Positions 51,887 to 61,584 of a DNA stretch of 64,000 nucleotides are shown piece by piece. The stretch spans positions 28,670-92,669 of the forward strand of contig PMOK01000091.1 in assembly GCA_003162425.1 (NCBI GenBank), in the 5' to 3' direction. This DNA comes from Bryobacterales bacterium (GTDB taxonomy: Bacteria; Acidobacteriota; Terriglobia; Bryobacterales; Bryobacteraceae). Within the stretch, counting starts at the first letter, position 1; each line of letters begins with the position of its first letter. The notes under the pieces were generated by a model. It did not search any database. It saw nothing but the letters and a program-made list of their open reading frames with translations, and was not told the origin of the DNA. Made by a program: the position numbers and the translations under genes.

Positions 51887-53680
51887 CTACAACAACGCCG
51901 AGGTCAGCTCTTCAAAATTCCGCGGGGTCACCAACTGAAATCGGACGGACAGCCGCGTGAATCCACGGAGCACCCGATTTAGCTCGTCGGTGGGGATTTC
52001 GGGGCTGGCGAGAAAGATGCTCCCGGAGGATATCCGATACGGCAGCACCCTCCAATCGCGAACCACGTGCCGGGGCAAGGTTCGCGCCACTTTTCGGCTG
52101 ACCGCTTGCGGTTCCAACCGGCCAAGTGGCAGGCTCTGTTGTAAACTCAATGCCTCGTACAGGTCGTCCTCGCTGATCTTTCCGAGTTGCACCAGGTATT
52201 GCCCCAGCCGGACGCCCGACGGCTGACGGGCGAGCGCCCGCTCCAAATCGTGCTCGGACACATAGCTGGAACCCACCAGAATCTCGCCAAGCTTGCGCTT
52301 ATGCTCCATCAAAGCATTCCGGGATGGATAGGCGTGCTCGGTCTTCAGCCAGACCAGCGGTTCGTGGCGGAGGCGGGAGCGAAAATATCGCCATAGGGCT
52401 TGCCCTGTCGCGACGGAGTTGATCCAGTTCGAGCAGACCGTTCGCAACGGCACTCCCAGGGCGAAGCGTGGGCCGTATAAACGGGTTACGCAACCCATCC
52501 GGACACTGGTTTGAATGATTTGGATCAGCAGAGTTGCCAGCAACAGCGCCGGATGCAGCGTCCACTTGCCAAGGTCCCATGGAATGCCGGCCAGCCTGGA
52601 AAAGATCCACGTGAGCAGCCCGTAGGCGAACAAAAAGTTGGTGAGCAGACTGAGCGGATTTCCCAATAATCCTTTGCGGTCGCGCCAAAACCAGTAGACC
52701 TGAGGCAGATTGCCGCGCCAGCCGTGCCGCTCCCAGCTCTGCAGCGCGATTCCCATGATCCAACGGGTGCGCTGCCGGATGGCGGATCGCGCGCGCCGCG
52801 GGAAGAACTCGCGCGTGGCGACGAAGGTCGATTGACGGCCTCTCGCGATAGGCAGAAAGAGCTGCCGGGAACCCAGCTTGTGCAGCCGCAGCCCGTTCTC
52901 GTAATCTTCGGTGAGACAGGCGGGCTCGAAAACCAGATTGTGTTCCGTGCTGGCCAGCCTCTCGAGAGCCTCGCGCGTGAATCCGGTGCCGACGCCGTTC
53001 GAAGGAACAAAGCTGCCCATGTACTGGCGCGCGGGCATGTCCTTGATCTGCCATTCGGCGAATTCGTCGCAGTACATTCCGTGCACCCAGTCGCGCAGTG
53101 GAGTCGGCAGCGGCAATACCGGAATCTGCACCATGTCGAATTCATCTGAGTAGGCGTTGATCTGTGAAAACGCTTCAGGATGGATCAGATCCTCGGCATC
53201 GTGTGTCACGACGATTTCGAAGCGAACCTCGTAATGCTCCTCATAGAGCAGCATCCGTTGAAACACCCAGTTCAGGCAGTCGGCTTTGGAAGTGGGACCG
53301 TCGTGCGGGCAGATAGCGAGGTGCACGTTGGGAAAACGCGCCTCCAGTTCGCGGACCGCGCTCAGCGTGGGATCGTCATTCGGATAGGCGCCAATGAAGA
53401 AGTGGTAATTGTCGTAATCGATCGCGGCGACGTTGTGTTCCACCATCCCGGCGATCACCTGATACTCGTGCCACAACGGCACAAACACCGCAATGTGTTT
53501 CTCAATGTTCGATTCGGACGGTTTCGGCCGCGACGTTCCGCGCACCCAGGCCCACAAGCAAATGGCATTCAGAGCCAAGTCGTCTAGCCCGCTGATCAGG
53601 ACAGCCAGTGCCGCCGGAAAGAGACAAGCCGCGACCCAGGCGTCCGCGTGGGACAACCAGGATGAGACAATCGCTATCAA
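51887..53680 (-). CDS. NfrB-like family 2 glycosyltransferase with C-terminal MshEN domain
   Basis: A protein of 597 residues. One N-terminal membrane segment (WVAACLFPAALAVLISGLDD) leads into a GT2 domain with HDAED (Asp161), LTEDYENGLRLHKLG (Asp259) and QRTRWIMG (Gln303, the QxxRW motif of processive enzymes), followed by further membrane segments. From about residue 455 it has a GspE/MshE N-terminal-type domain (LGEILVGSSYVSEHDLERAL, RLGQYLVQLGKISEDDLYEA). This matches the layout of phage N4 receptor component NfrB, whose tail binds c-di-GMP and switches polysaccharide synthesis on. No NfrA or epimerase gene is seen nearby. Confidence 0.85.
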   Translation of the reverse strand: MIAIVSSWLSHADAWVAACLFPAALAVLISGLDDLALNAICLWAWVRGTSRPKPSESNIEKHIAVFVPLWHEYQVIAGMVEHNVAAIDYDNYHFFIGAYPNDDPTLSAVRELEARFPNVHLAICPHDGPTSKADCLNWVFQRMLLYEEHYEVRFEIVVTHDAEDLIHPEAFSQINAYSDEFDMVQIPVLPLPTPLRDWVHGMYCDEFAEWQIKDMPARQYMGSFVPSNGVGTGFTREALERLASTEHNLVFEPACLTEDYENGLRLHKLGSRQLFLPIARGRQSTFVATREFFPRRARSAIRQRTRWIMGIALQSWERHGWRGNLPQVYWFWRDRKGLLGNPLSLLTNFLFAYGLLTWIFSRLAGIPWDLGKWTLHPALLLATLLIQIIQTSVRMGCVTRLYGPRFALGVPLRTVCSNWINSVATGQALWRYFRSRLRHEPLVWLKTEHAYPSRNALMEHKRKLGEILVGSSYVSEHDLERALARQPSGVRLGQYLVQLGKISEDDLYEALSLQQSLPLGRLEPQAVSRKVARTLPRHVVRDWRVLPYRISSGSIFLASPEIPTDELNRVLRGFTRLSVRFQLVTPRNFEELTSALL

Positions 53681-53735
53681 TAGTGCTAGTGCCCGGCTAT
53701 GCCTAAAGTTCTTAGGCGCATTTTGCCGTCCCCTT

Positions 53736-53810
53736 GCTTACGCGCGAGGTTCGGAAGGATGCCTCATGTTTAGAGAGTGTTACCGAACCGCGACCGTGAG
53801 GGAGTCGGTG
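53736..53810. repeat. GAACCGCGACCGTGAG repeat, second locus
   Basis: TACCGAACCGCGACCGTGAG followed by GGAGTCGGTG (53781-53810) matches the unit at 11422-11450 at nearly every base. A diverged inverted half, CTTACGCGCGAGGTTCGG, lies at 53738-53755. The locus is upstream of the NfrB-like gene and downstream of the response regulator gene. Confidence 0.7.
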
Positions 53811-53937
53811 CCTGCGCCATTTTTTCGCGGCTTGTCAGACCGGCCCACGTCCAAGTGAGGCCCCGAACGCACCTGGACCGCGAGCATACAAGCGACTTAT
53901 CCAAGCGCGAGTGCGCCGGCGTTTCTGCCCGCTCTGT

Positions 53938-54372
53938 TTAAGATCCCTGAGGCGCCGTATTGTGGGTCAGCCAAAAGTCCTTGAGAGCTTTGACCATGTC
54001 ATCCAGTTTGCTCGCCTCGGATGGCTTGATCAGATACGCGTTAGCGCCCAGACGGTAGGCGGCTGCAATGTCGGCGTCTTGTCCGGATGAAGTCAACACG
54101 ACTACCACCAATGCCGGGCCCGGCTGCTCACGGATCCATTTGAGGACCTCCAGACCCATGACGTATGGCAACTTCAAATCGAGCAGGACCAGGCAGGGCA
54201 CTGGAAATTTTTCACGGTCGACGAATTTGCCCGTGCCGTTCAAGTAGTCGATTGCCTGCTGCCCGTCGCAGGCGACTTGAATGGGGTTCATCACGCCCAT
54301 TTTCCGCATGGCGTGTTGCAGCAAGAACACGTCGTTCTCGTCGTCTTCGACCTGGAGAATCGGTTTCGTAAC
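53938..54372 (-). CDS. CheY-like single-domain response regulator with a damaged start
   Basis: A receiver domain of about 140 residues: acidic pocket ILQVEDDENDVFLLQHAM, phosphoacceptor VLLDLKLPYVMGLEVLKW, Thr/Ser VVVVLTSSGQDADIAAAYRL and Lys AYLIKPSEASKLDDMVKALK. It belongs to the Rcp1-like group paired with phytochrome-type or PAS kinases. The frame that contains the acidic pocket has no ATG, GTG or TTG before it; the first is GTG 54330, inside the domain. The overlapping ATG at 54376 is in frame only if one T of GAGTTACG is removed, which would read MSTKPILQVEDDEND. A one-base insertion or a sequence error is likely. It lies just after the kinase gene. Confidence 0.8.
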   Translation of the reverse strand, partial: VTKPILQVEDDENDVFLLQHAMRKMGVMNPIQVACDGQQAIDYLNGTGKFVDREKFPVPCLVLLDLKLPYVMGLEVLKWIREQPGPALVVVVLTSSGQDADIAAAYRLGANAYLIKPSEASKLDDMVKALKDFWLTHNTAPQGS

Positions 54373-55917
54373 TCATCCTTTCTTTAGCTGAATCCAGAAG
54401 TTGCTGCCTTTACCCAGCGCCGATTCAAGGCCGATCTCCGCGCCCATGCGTTCGACGGCCTTGCGCACGATGGCCAGGCCGATGCCGGTTCCCTCGTACT
54501 CGGTGGCGGGATGAATCTGCTCGAAAAACCGGAAAATTCGATCGTGATTTTCCGGGGCGATACCGATACCATTGTCTTTAAACCACACTCGAATCGAAGC
54601 GTCGTCAATCGCTTCCGCCGAAACCTCGACCCGTGGCGTGGTTCCGGGCGAAGCAAATTTCACGCCATTGGTCAGAAGGTTAGAGACGCATTGCGCCAAA
54701 AGCGCCTGGTTCGCCATAACATTCGGCAGCGTGCCTTGGATTTGAATCTCCGGTTTGATGGTCTGCCCGTCCGGGAGGGTCTCCGCAATGTCGCGCACCA
54801 AGCGGTCCAAATCCACCGGCTCCATCGGCGGCTTGGCGTGGAGAATTCTAGTGAAGCTCAAGACATCCCTTATGAGGCGATCGAGCCGGGCGGCCGAGCG
54901 CATGATCCGGTAAAGATAATCGACCCCTTGTTCATCCAGCTTGCCGGCGTATTCATCCACAAGAAATTGAGCGAAGCTTTGCATAGCCCGCAATGGCGCC
55001 CGCATGTCATGCGACACGCTGTAAGAAAATGCTTCCAGGTCACCGATGGTTTCGCGAAGCTGGGCGGTACGTTCAGCGACCACCCGTTCCAGTTCCGCCG
55101 CATGATTGGTTAATTGGACTTCGGCGTCGCGAAGGGCCTTTTCCATCCGCCTGCGCTCGGTGATGTCGCGGATGTTACATTGAATGACTTTCCGGCCGTC
55201 CTCCCCATATACGTTGCTGACGAATTCCACTTCGCGGCGCTGGCCTTGTTTGTTCTGGAGCGGCAAATTTTCGTAGCGGATGAAGGAGTTCTGCCGCAAT
55301 TGCACAAATGCCGCTCTGCTGGCGGCTTCATCTTTGAGCAGGCCGATTTCCCAGAGTTCTTTGTCCAGCAATTCTTCCCGCGGAAAGCCCAATAATTCCG
55401 ACATGAACGGATTGGCGTCAGTGATTTTTCGCGTGTCGGGGTTGAGAATGAGTATCCCGTCCCGGGCCGCTTCAAAGAGACGGCGGTACCGAATCTCGGA
55501 AGCCAGCAGGACGGCTTGCGACTCCGTCCGTTCCGTGATGTCATTGATGAACAGGACAATTCTCTGAATGGCGTCCACCTGGCACCCGCTCAATAGCATC
55601 GTGCGGCGCCCGATGGTTTCAAACTCGTGCGTCACTTCGAAGTCCTTAAAAGAACTGTGCTGGGGCAGAACGTCCTCTAAGAATGTGCGCAGCTTAGGAA
55701 TGTTCCACTGGCCGTTGCCCAGCTCATATACCAGGCAATTCTCGGTCTGCGCCTGGGAGACGTGAAAATGTTTGTAGAAGGAGTCGTTCGCCGTTCTTAC
55801 ACGCAGGTCCTGATCAAGGACCAACAGCGGCGCAACCATCTCGACAATAGCTTTGGCGTAATCGCGCTCTTGCTTTAGCGCCTGCTCGGCGCGTTGCGCG
55901 CGGGTTCCAATCCGCAT
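54373..55917 (-). CDS. PAS-PAS sensor histidine kinase, soluble
   Basis: A protein of 514 residues without membrane segments. Two PAS domains cover about residues 20-135 (VEMVAPLLVLDQDLRVRTAN) and 145-265 (LFEAARDGILILNPDTRKIT), the second ending QCNIRDITERRRMEKAL. A coiled coil leads to the H-box FSYSVSHDMRAPLRAMQSFA (His303). The ATPase domain has LLAQCVSNLLTNGVKFASPG (N-box), VWFKDNGIGIAPENHDRIFR (G1) and TEYEGTGIGLAIVRKAVERM (G2). It resembles phytochrome-like kinases without the chromophore domain. The response regulator gene follows directly. The signal is unknown. Confidence 0.9.
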   Translation of the reverse strand: MRIGTRAQRAEQALKQERDYAKAIVEMVAPLLVLDQDLRVRTANDSFYKHFHVSQAQTENCLVYELGNGQWNIPKLRTFLEDVLPQHSSFKDFEVTHEFETIGRRTMLLSGCQVDAIQRIVLFINDITERTESQAVLLASEIRYRRLFEAARDGILILNPDTRKITDANPFMSELLGFPREELLDKELWEIGLLKDEAASRAAFVQLRQNSFIRYENLPLQNKQGQRREVEFVSNVYGEDGRKVIQCNIRDITERRRMEKALRDAEVQLTNHAAELERVVAERTAQLRETIGDLEAFSYSVSHDMRAPLRAMQSFAQFLVDEYAGKLDEQGVDYLYRIMRSAARLDRLIRDVLSFTRILHAKPPMEPVDLDRLVRDIAETLPDGQTIKPEIQIQGTLPNVMANQALLAQCVSNLLTNGVKFASPGTTPRVEVSAEAIDDASIRVWFKDNGIGIAPENHDRIFRFFEQIHPATEYEGTGIGLAIVRKAVERMGAEIGLESALGKGSNFWIQLKKG

Positions 55918-56162
55918 TACTATACCCCGGATTCAGTGGCGCGCAACCACGGGGCCGTTGGGCCTGAACCGGTTTCCCTTTGGTGAATAACGGCTCTTAG
56001 AGCCCGGGGTGCCACCTACAACTTAAAGTGCTTACATTATAACACACAGGCCGTTTATCGAACAATCCTTCCGAACGCGCGGGACAAAGGCAAAGGCATT
56101 CTGGGAAACTCGCCGAACTTTACACTCGATTTCAGTTAAGGTAGCGCTTATGCGGGTCCGCT

Positions 56163-56903
56163 CTACGACAAGCTGGCGTGGATGAAATCGCGATTCATGC
56201 GCGCGATCACTTCCAGCTTTATTTCTTTCGGACACACCGCTTCACATTCGCCGATATTCGTGCAGCTCCCGAATTGTTCCGCGTTAAACTGCCGCACCAT
56301 GCTTAGCGCCCGTTGATGCCGCTCGGGCTGCCCTTGCGGCAGCAGTCCCAAGTGTGCGATCTTGGCGCCCGTGAATAACGCCGCGGAAGCATTCGGACAA
56401 GCTGCCACACAAGCTCCGCACCCGATACAGGCGGCCGCATCCATGGCGCGATCCGAGGCGTCCTTCGGCACCAGAATGACGTTCCCGTCCGGCGCGCTGC
56501 CGGTTGGAACACTGATGTAGCCTCCGGCTTCGATGATCCGATCGAAGGCGCTGCGGTCCACCACTAGGTCCTTGATAATAGGAAACGCCTTGGCGCGCCA
56601 GGGCTCAATGTACAATTCGTCGCCGTCCTTGAAATGGCGCATACTGAGCTGGCACACCGTAGTGGCAGCCTCGGGACCATGCGCGATGCCGTTGATCATG
56701 AACCCGCAGGAGCCGCAGATTCCCTCGCGGCAATCATGCTCGAACGCAATGGGCTCCTCGCTCTTGAGAATCAGCTCCTCGTTCACCACGTCCAGCAACT
56801 CCACCATAGACATGTCCGGATTCACGTCGTTCGCTTCATAACGCACCATTCGCCCGGCTTGAGCCGGATTCTTCTGGCGCCAGACATGCAGGATCAGTTT
56901 CAC
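56163..56903 (-). CDS. sdhB: Succinate dehydrogenase/fumarate reductase iron-sulfur subunit
   Basis: A protein of 246 residues carrying electrons from the flavin to quinone. The [2Fe-2S] site is [20 protein letters not shown] with a later Cys in TTVCQLSM. The [4Fe-4S] site is [15 protein letters not shown]. The [3Fe-4S] site is [18 protein letters not shown] 56903 overlaps the sdhA stop (GTGA); a longer open frame to 57107 only reads into sdhA. Its layout matches the non-classical b558-type complex of Bacteroidetes, acidobacteria and epsilonproteobacteria. Confidence 0.95.
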   Translation of the reverse strand: MKLILHVWRQKNPAQAGRMVRYEANDVNPDMSMVELLDVVNEELILKSEEPIAFEHDCREGICGSCGFMINGIAHGPEAATTVCQLSMRHFKDGDELYIEPWRAKAFPIIKDLVVDRSAFDRIIEAGGYISVPTGSAPDGNVILVPKDASDRAMDAAACIGCGACVAACPNASAALFTGAKIAHLGLLPQGQPERHQRALSMVRQFNAEQFGSCTNIGECEAVCPKEIKLEVIARMNRDFIHASLS

Positions 56904-58813
56904 TTGTAGCTCCGCTGGCTGGGATGCACATATTCGAACGTCAACGGCTCCTTGTGCAACACCGGCGCTTGATCCGCGCCCTTGTATTCCCACGCCGCCA
57001 CATAGCTGAATTCTTCGTCGTTTCGTTGTGCTTCGCCGTCGGCCGTCTGATACTCCTCGCGGAAGTGGCCGCCGCAGGATTCCTTGCGATGCAGCGCATC
57101 CAGACACATCAATTCGCCCAGCTCGAAGAAATCCGCTACCCGGCCGGCTTTCTCCAGGGACTGATTCAAATCATCGGCGCTTCCGGCAACTTTCACGTCT
57201 TTCCAGTATTCTTCGCGCAGCTCTCGAATCTGGGAGATCGCAGATTCCAAGCCCGCCGCGGTACGTGACATTCCGCAATCGTCCCACATGATTTTTCCCA
57301 GCCGGCGGTGGAACCAATCAACGGTCCTACGTCCCTGAATTCCAAGCAGCCGCGCGGTCAGCTCCGTAACGCCCGCTTCGGCGCGCGTAAATGCCGAGTG
57401 GCTGGCGTCGATTTTTTCGAGCTTGGTCCCGGCGATGTAATCGCCCACCGTGTAGGGCAGAACGAAATAACCGTCCGAAAGCCCTTGCATGAGCGCGCTG
57501 GCGCCCAGACGATTGGCGCCGTGATCGGAGAAGTTGGCTTCGCCCGTCACGAACAGCCCAGGGATGGTGCTCATCAGGAAATAATCCACCCACAGGCCGC
57601 CCATGGCGTAATGCATAGCGGGATAAATGCGCATGGGAACCTTATACGGATCTTCATCGGTGATGCGCTGGTACATTTCGAACAGATTGCCATAGCGTTC
57701 GCGAACCAAATCCACGCCGAATTGGCGGATAGCATCCGAGAAATCCAGGTAGACGCCGAGGCCTGTTTCGCCCACGCCGCGGCCCTCATCGCAAACTGCT
57801 TTCGCATTGCGGGATGCCACGTCGCGCGGGACCAGGTTGCCGAAGCTCGGATATCGCCGCTCCAGGTAATAATCGCGCTCGTCTTCGGGAATCTGATTGG
57901 GCGGGCGTTTGTCTTTAGCCTTCTTCGGCACCCATATGCGGCCATCGTTCCGCAGCGATTCGCTCATCAACGTTAGCTTCGATTGATACTCGCCCGACAC
58001 TGGAATGCAGGTGGGATGGATCTGCGTGAAGCAAGGGTTGGCAAACGCCGCGCCATGCTTGTACGCGCGCCAGATGGCCGTGCAGTTCGATCCTTTTGCG
58101 TTGGTGGATAAAAAGTAGACGTTGCCGTAACCGCCCGTGGCGAGAACCACCGAGTCGGCCGCGTGCGATTCTATCCGGCCGGTCACCAGGTTGCGCGTTA
58201 CAATGCCCCGTGCGTGGCCGTCCACCACCACCAGATCCAGCATCTCCGTGCGCGGGAACATCTGCACGTGTCCGGAATCCACCTGCCGCTCCAGCGCCTG
58301 ATATGCTCCCAGCAACAGTTGCTGGCCGGTCTGGCCCCGCGCGTAGAACGTCCGCGAAACCTGCGCGCCGCCGAACGACCGGTTGGCCAGCGTGCCTCCA
58401 TATTCGCGTGCGAACGGAACGCCCTGCGCCACGCATTGGTCGATAATATCCACGCTGATTTGCGCCAGGCGATAGACGTTCGGTTCGCGCGACCGGAAAT
58501 CGCCGCCCTTCAGCGTGTCGTAGAACAGCCGGAACACGCTGTCGCCGTCACCGTGATAATTCTTAGCGGCATTGATGCCTCCTTGTGCCGCGATGCTATG
58601 CGCGCGGCGCGGGGAATCCTGGAAGCAGAAACATTTGACGTTGTAGCCGAGCTCGCCCAGCGTGGCCGCCGCGGAAGCCCCCGCCAAACCCGACCCCACC
58701 ACGATAATGGTGTGTTTGCGCTTGTTGGCCGGGTTCACCAGCTTCATCTCGAAACGGGCCTGGTCCCACAGCTTTTCGATGGGACCGCTCGGGGCTCTCG
58801 AATCCAGAAGCAT
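56900..58813 (-). CDS. sdhA: Succinate dehydrogenase/fumarate reductase flavoprotein subunit
   Basis: The catalytic subunit of 637 residues, oxidising succinate to fumarate with covalent FAD. The nucleotide fold is [20 protein letters not shown]. The FAD-linking histidine is in [20 protein letters not shown]. Substrate-site landmarks are THPTC-like [33 protein letters not shown] and [20 protein letters not shown]. The C-terminus [11 protein letters not shown] belongs to the b558-type group. ATG 58813 directly follows the sdhC stop. Confidence 0.96.
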   Translation of the reverse strand: MLLDSRAPSGPIEKLWDQARFEMKLVNPANKRKHTIIVVGSGLAGASAAATLGELGYNVKCFCFQDSPRRAHSIAAQGGINAAKNYHGDGDSVFRLFYDTLKGGDFRSREPNVYRLAQISVDIIDQCVAQGVPFAREYGGTLANRSFGGAQVSRTFYARGQTGQQLLLGAYQALERQVDSGHVQMFPRTEMLDLVVVDGHARGIVTRNLVTGRIESHAADSVVLATGGYGNVYFLSTNAKGSNCTAIWRAYKHGAAFANPCFTQIHPTCIPVSGEYQSKLTLMSESLRNDGRIWVPKKAKDKRPPNQIPEDERDYYLERRYPSFGNLVPRDVASRNAKAVCDEGRGVGETGLGVYLDFSDAIRQFGVDLVRERYGNLFEMYQRITDEDPYKVPMRIYPAMHYAMGGLWVDYFLMSTIPGLFVTGEANFSDHGANRLGASALMQGLSDGYFVLPYTVGDYIAGTKLEKIDASHSAFTRAEAGVTELTARLLGIQGRRTVDWFHRRLGKIMWDDCGMSRTAAGLESAISQIRELREEYWKDVKVAGSADDLNQSLEKAGRVADFFELGELMCLDALHRKESCGGHFREEYQTADGEAQRNDEEFSYVAAWEYKGADQAPVLHKEPLTFEYVHPSQRSYK

Positions 58814-59473
58814 TTATTTCACCAGTCCCGCCATCACGGAAACGGGGATGGAGATGTTCCCCGCCGCGATCAGAATCGCCACCACAGCAGCCCCTCTTTT
58901 GAGCGTCGTCGCCCGATGAAAGCCGAGCGATTGAAACATGCTCCACAGTCCATGATAGAGATGCATGCAAAGCAGGACCATGGCGAGTATGTAGAAACCT
59001 GATACTAGCGGAAGCTGGAAGCTAGCTACCACGTTCGCGTAAACGTTGCCCACCTGGAACGCTGGATTCACCGTTCCGAACGTGAAGTCCAACAGGTGAT
59101 AAATCACAAATGCCAGGATGATGGGGCCGCTCCAGTACATGGTGCGCGACGCATAGGATGACCCGGCCGCCTTCTTTCTGACATAACCCGTTGGCCGCGC
59201 TTCATAGTTCCTCACCGCAAGCTGAATCGACGACCAGATGTGGAGCGCCACCATCACAAGCAACGTGATGCGTGCCCCCCACAGCAGCGCCGGCATGGAA
59301 TGCAACAGCCGCGAATAATTGTCTAGCTTTTCGGGACCTTCATAGATTTGCAGGTTCCCGGCCAGATGTCCCAACACGAATAGGAACAGGACGCAGCCAC
59401 TTACGGCCATCACTGCCTTCTTGCCGACGGTGGAACTGTAAAACGGCGCCACTCCGGCCGAAACTACGCTCAT
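58814..59473 (-). CDS. sdhC: Succinate dehydrogenase cytochrome b558 subunit
   Basis: A membrane anchor of 219 residues with five predicted helices binding two b haems. Landmarks are KKAVMAVSGCVLFLFVLGHL, AGNLQIY, ITLLVMVALHIWSSIQLAVR, IILAFVIYHLLDFTFGT and YILAMVLLCMHLYHGLWSMF. Histidines in GHLAGN, ALHIW, VIYHLLD and CMHLYHG are the likely haem ligands. It is first in the sdhCAB operon, in the order typical for the single-anchor b558 complex. No second anchor subunit is present or expected. Confidence 0.94.
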   Translation of the reverse strand: MSVVSAGVAPFYSSTVGKKAVMAVSGCVLFLFVLGHLAGNLQIYEGPEKLDNYSRLLHSMPALLWGARITLLVMVALHIWSSIQLAVRNYEARPTGYVRKKAAGSSYASRTMYWSGPIILAFVIYHLLDFTFGTVNPAFQVGNVYANVVASFQLPLVSGFYILAMVLLCMHLYHGLWSMFQSLGFHRATTLKRGAAVVAILIAAGNISIPVSVMAGLVK

Positions 59474-59520
59474 CCCTGTCCCCGGTTCATTATTGTGTGT
59501 ACTTTCAGAATACTACCCGG

Positions 59521-60120
59521 TCACCGCTTCTGGCGCTTCACGAACCGAAATAGTAGGTACGCCAGGATCAGTCCGCCCGCGACCAGCGATGCCAGCTTCA
59601 AGTTCTGCTCCACCAATTCGAGAATCTGCTTGAAGTGTTCGCCAAAATGATAGCCGATAAATAGAAAAGTGCTGACCCACAGCACCGCGCCGGTATAGGC
59701 GTAGAGCGCGAAGCCGCGATACTCCAGTTTCGAGGTGCCCGCGACAATTGCCGTGAAATGGCGGAACCCGGGAACGAAGTAACCAACGATCAGCGCCCAG
59801 TGGCCCATGCGGTTGAACCAATCGTGGACCCGCGCGATCTGTTCGTCCCGTATGTGCAGAAAACGGCCCAGGCGCGAATGCAGAAACTTCCATCCCACGG
59901 TGCGCCCAATGATGTAGCTGCAGGTGATGCCGGAAGCGCTGCCGGCGAGCGCGCTGGCCGCGGTTGGAATCAGGCGTAGATGGCCTTGAAATACCAGGAA
60001 CCCACAACTTGCCAGCAGAAACTCATCCGGCACAGGTAAGCCGACGATACCGAGCACCAGCAGCGAGAAGATGGCGGCGTAGCCATAGGTCGCGATCCAC
60101 TGACGGACAAATTCTTCCAA
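59521..60120 (-). CDS. DedA/SNARE-associated family membrane protein
   Basis: A protein of 199 residues. The DedA pattern is seen in LLVLGIVGLPVPDEFLLASC, the ITCSYIIGRTVGWKFLHSRL segment (the GRxxG element), VPGFRHFTAIVAGTSKL (the FxRFxPxxR-like loop reads GYFVPGFRHF) and two C-terminal helices (GAVLWVSTFLFIGYHFG, VAGGLILAYLLFRFV). These proteins flip polyprenyl-phosphate or phosphatidylethanolamine, or affect proton motive force. The only start is TTG 60120 with a poor ribosome site. Confidence 0.88.
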   Translation of the reverse strand: MEEFVRQWIATYGYAAIFSLLVLGIVGLPVPDEFLLASCGFLVFQGHLRLIPTAASALAGSASGITCSYIIGRTVGWKFLHSRLGRFLHIRDEQIARVHDWFNRMGHWALIVGYFVPGFRHFTAIVAGTSKLEYRGFALYAYTGAVLWVSTFLFIGYHFGEHFKQILELVEQNLKLASLVAGGLILAYLLFRFVKRQKR

Positions 60121-60148
60121 CTAAAAGGATATCGAAGTAACTGATGTA

Positions 60149-60170
60149 GCGCACGCACACCTGCGTGCGC
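60149..60170. repeat. Palindrome GCGCACGCA-CACC-TGCGTGCGC
   Basis: A perfect 9-base stem with a 4-base loop occupies the 55-base gap between the CpaE-like stop (60176) and the DedA start (60120). No T-run follows on the minus strand. Confidence 0.7.
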
Positions 60171-60175
60171 CACAA

Positions 60176-61390
60176 TTACCCGACCGATTTCTTCTGTTCG
60201 CGCACCGCCGGCGTCTTACCCGGCACAACGGAGAAGAATTCGATGAAGCGTTTCTTGCCATCACCCGCGCCTGCATTCGACTTGTGTTCCAGCATGGATA
60301 GCGCCAGAGCGTTGAACTGCTTGCCCAGATCGCTGCCCGTTTCCACCCACCGGCCTTCGGTCACCGCGCGCTGTACGCCGTGGTAGTCGTTCGGGAAGGT
60401 CATATGAACCGGCAGTCCCAGCAGTTGTTCAATCTGCTGCGGAGTGATGAGCGGCCGTTTCTGAGAGCGGTTCAACAAAACCGTCACGCGGTCTCCCAGA
60501 TCCATCTGCTTGAGATAGACGTACTTCTCGCGCGCCAGATGCAGGGAAGGAATTTCCGGCGTACACACCAGAAATATCTTTTTCGACTCCTGCATGATCT
60601 CGAGCGAATACTTTTCCAGGTTTCCGGACAGATCGAAGCACAACACCGAGTAGTTGCGGCGCATGAACTCCATCAAGTGACGTATCTGGGTGGGCTCAAT
60701 GCGGAAATCCGGATTCAGCTTGCCGGCGTGCAAGACGTCCAGCCGGTCGAGACTGGTCACCATGGAGGGCCACATGCTTTCGTCCATGTCGAGGGAATGT
60801 TCGGCGGCGTCGGTGACACAATACGAGTTGTCCAGCTTCAGCATGAAGCGCACCATGCCGGAGTTCAGATCGAAATCCGAAAGAAGAACGTTGGCGTTCG
60901 GCATCTTTGACATCGCCACGCTGACGTTCAGTGCGATGGTGGAAGTGCCGACACCGGCCTTGGCAGGAAGGAAAGAGAATACCTGGTCGGTGGCTCCAAT
61001 CTCGGCCGGCCGCTTGTCCAGCGCATCCTTGATCCGGATCAAACCGTCGGTGAGACTCTGGCGATCAAAGGGCAAAGACGCGAACTCGCGTATCCCGGCG
61101 CGCATCACTTCCAGCAATATCTGTGGATCGCAGAACCGGCTGACAGCCACCAGTTGGACTCCCGGCGTGTTCTTTTCTACTTCCTTGGCGATCTCCAGCG
61201 CTTTGGTAGTGTTCTCGGTGCTGACAAAGATCACTTGTGGAGCGTGCGCCCGCAAAAAACGCACCAACTCGAGAGCGTTCGGGTAACGATCGAGACTGCG
61301 AATCACACCAACAATTCCCATCTCGTTCAACAACGCTTCAAGACGCTCGCCCAAATCGACGTCAGGACAGATGATTATGCCACGTAACAT
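60176..61390 (-). CDS. CpaE/TadZ-like pilus-localisation ATPase
   Basis: A protein of 404 residues. Residues 1-125 form a degenerate receiver domain (MLRGIIICPDVDLGERLEAL, HAPQVIFVSTENTTKALEIA). The MinD/ParA-like ATPase follows: deviant Walker A FLPAKAGVGTSTIALNVSVA, then LLSDFDLNSGMVRFML and VLCFDLSGNLEKYSLEIM. It ends in KTPAVREQKKSVG. CpaE/TadZ place Tad/Flp pili at the cell pole. A good AGGAG site precedes ATG 61390. No other Tad gene lies in the window, so the pilus role is inferred from the family. Confidence 0.85.
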   Translation of the reverse strand: MLRGIIICPDVDLGERLEALLNEMGIVGVIRSLDRYPNALELVRFLRAHAPQVIFVSTENTTKALEIAKEVEKNTPGVQLVAVSRFCDPQILLEVMRAGIREFASLPFDRQSLTDGLIRIKDALDKRPAEIGATDQVFSFLPAKAGVGTSTIALNVSVAMSKMPNANVLLSDFDLNSGMVRFMLKLDNSYCVTDAAEHSLDMDESMWPSMVTSLDRLDVLHAGKLNPDFRIEPTQIRHLMEFMRRNYSVLCFDLSGNLEKYSLEIMQESKKIFLVCTPEIPSLHLAREKYVYLKQMDLGDRVTVLLNRSQKRPLITPQQIEQLLGLPVHMTFPNDYHGVQRAVTEGRWVETGSDLGKQFNALALSMLEHKSNAGAGDGKKRFIEFFSVVPGKTPAVREQKKSVG

Positions 61391-61584
61391 CCCACACTCC
61401 TGAATCTACGTTAAGGGTAGGAGCCGGGGTGAACAATTGGCCCTTGGTACTAGTTCTGGTTGGTTTGAGACCTTAGTACATGCCCGGACCGGAGGTTTGG
61501 AATAAGGGAATCGCCTGAGTCGCGGGAGCCGATCGCATCCTTATGATATCCGGCGTATGGCGCATGTTTCCGAACCGCTCACTT

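Noticed and set aside
53701..53717. Flagellar-type (sigma-28) promoter, from TAAAGTTC near GCCG
   Set aside because: The spacing to GCCG is too long and it points away from the glycosyltransferase gene; it is better read as a small palindrome GCCTAA-N5-TTAGGC.
56904..57107. Longer N-terminus for sdhB
   Set aside because: It overlaps the sdhA 3' end in another frame; the GTG overlapping the sdhA stop opens exactly onto the ferredoxin domain.
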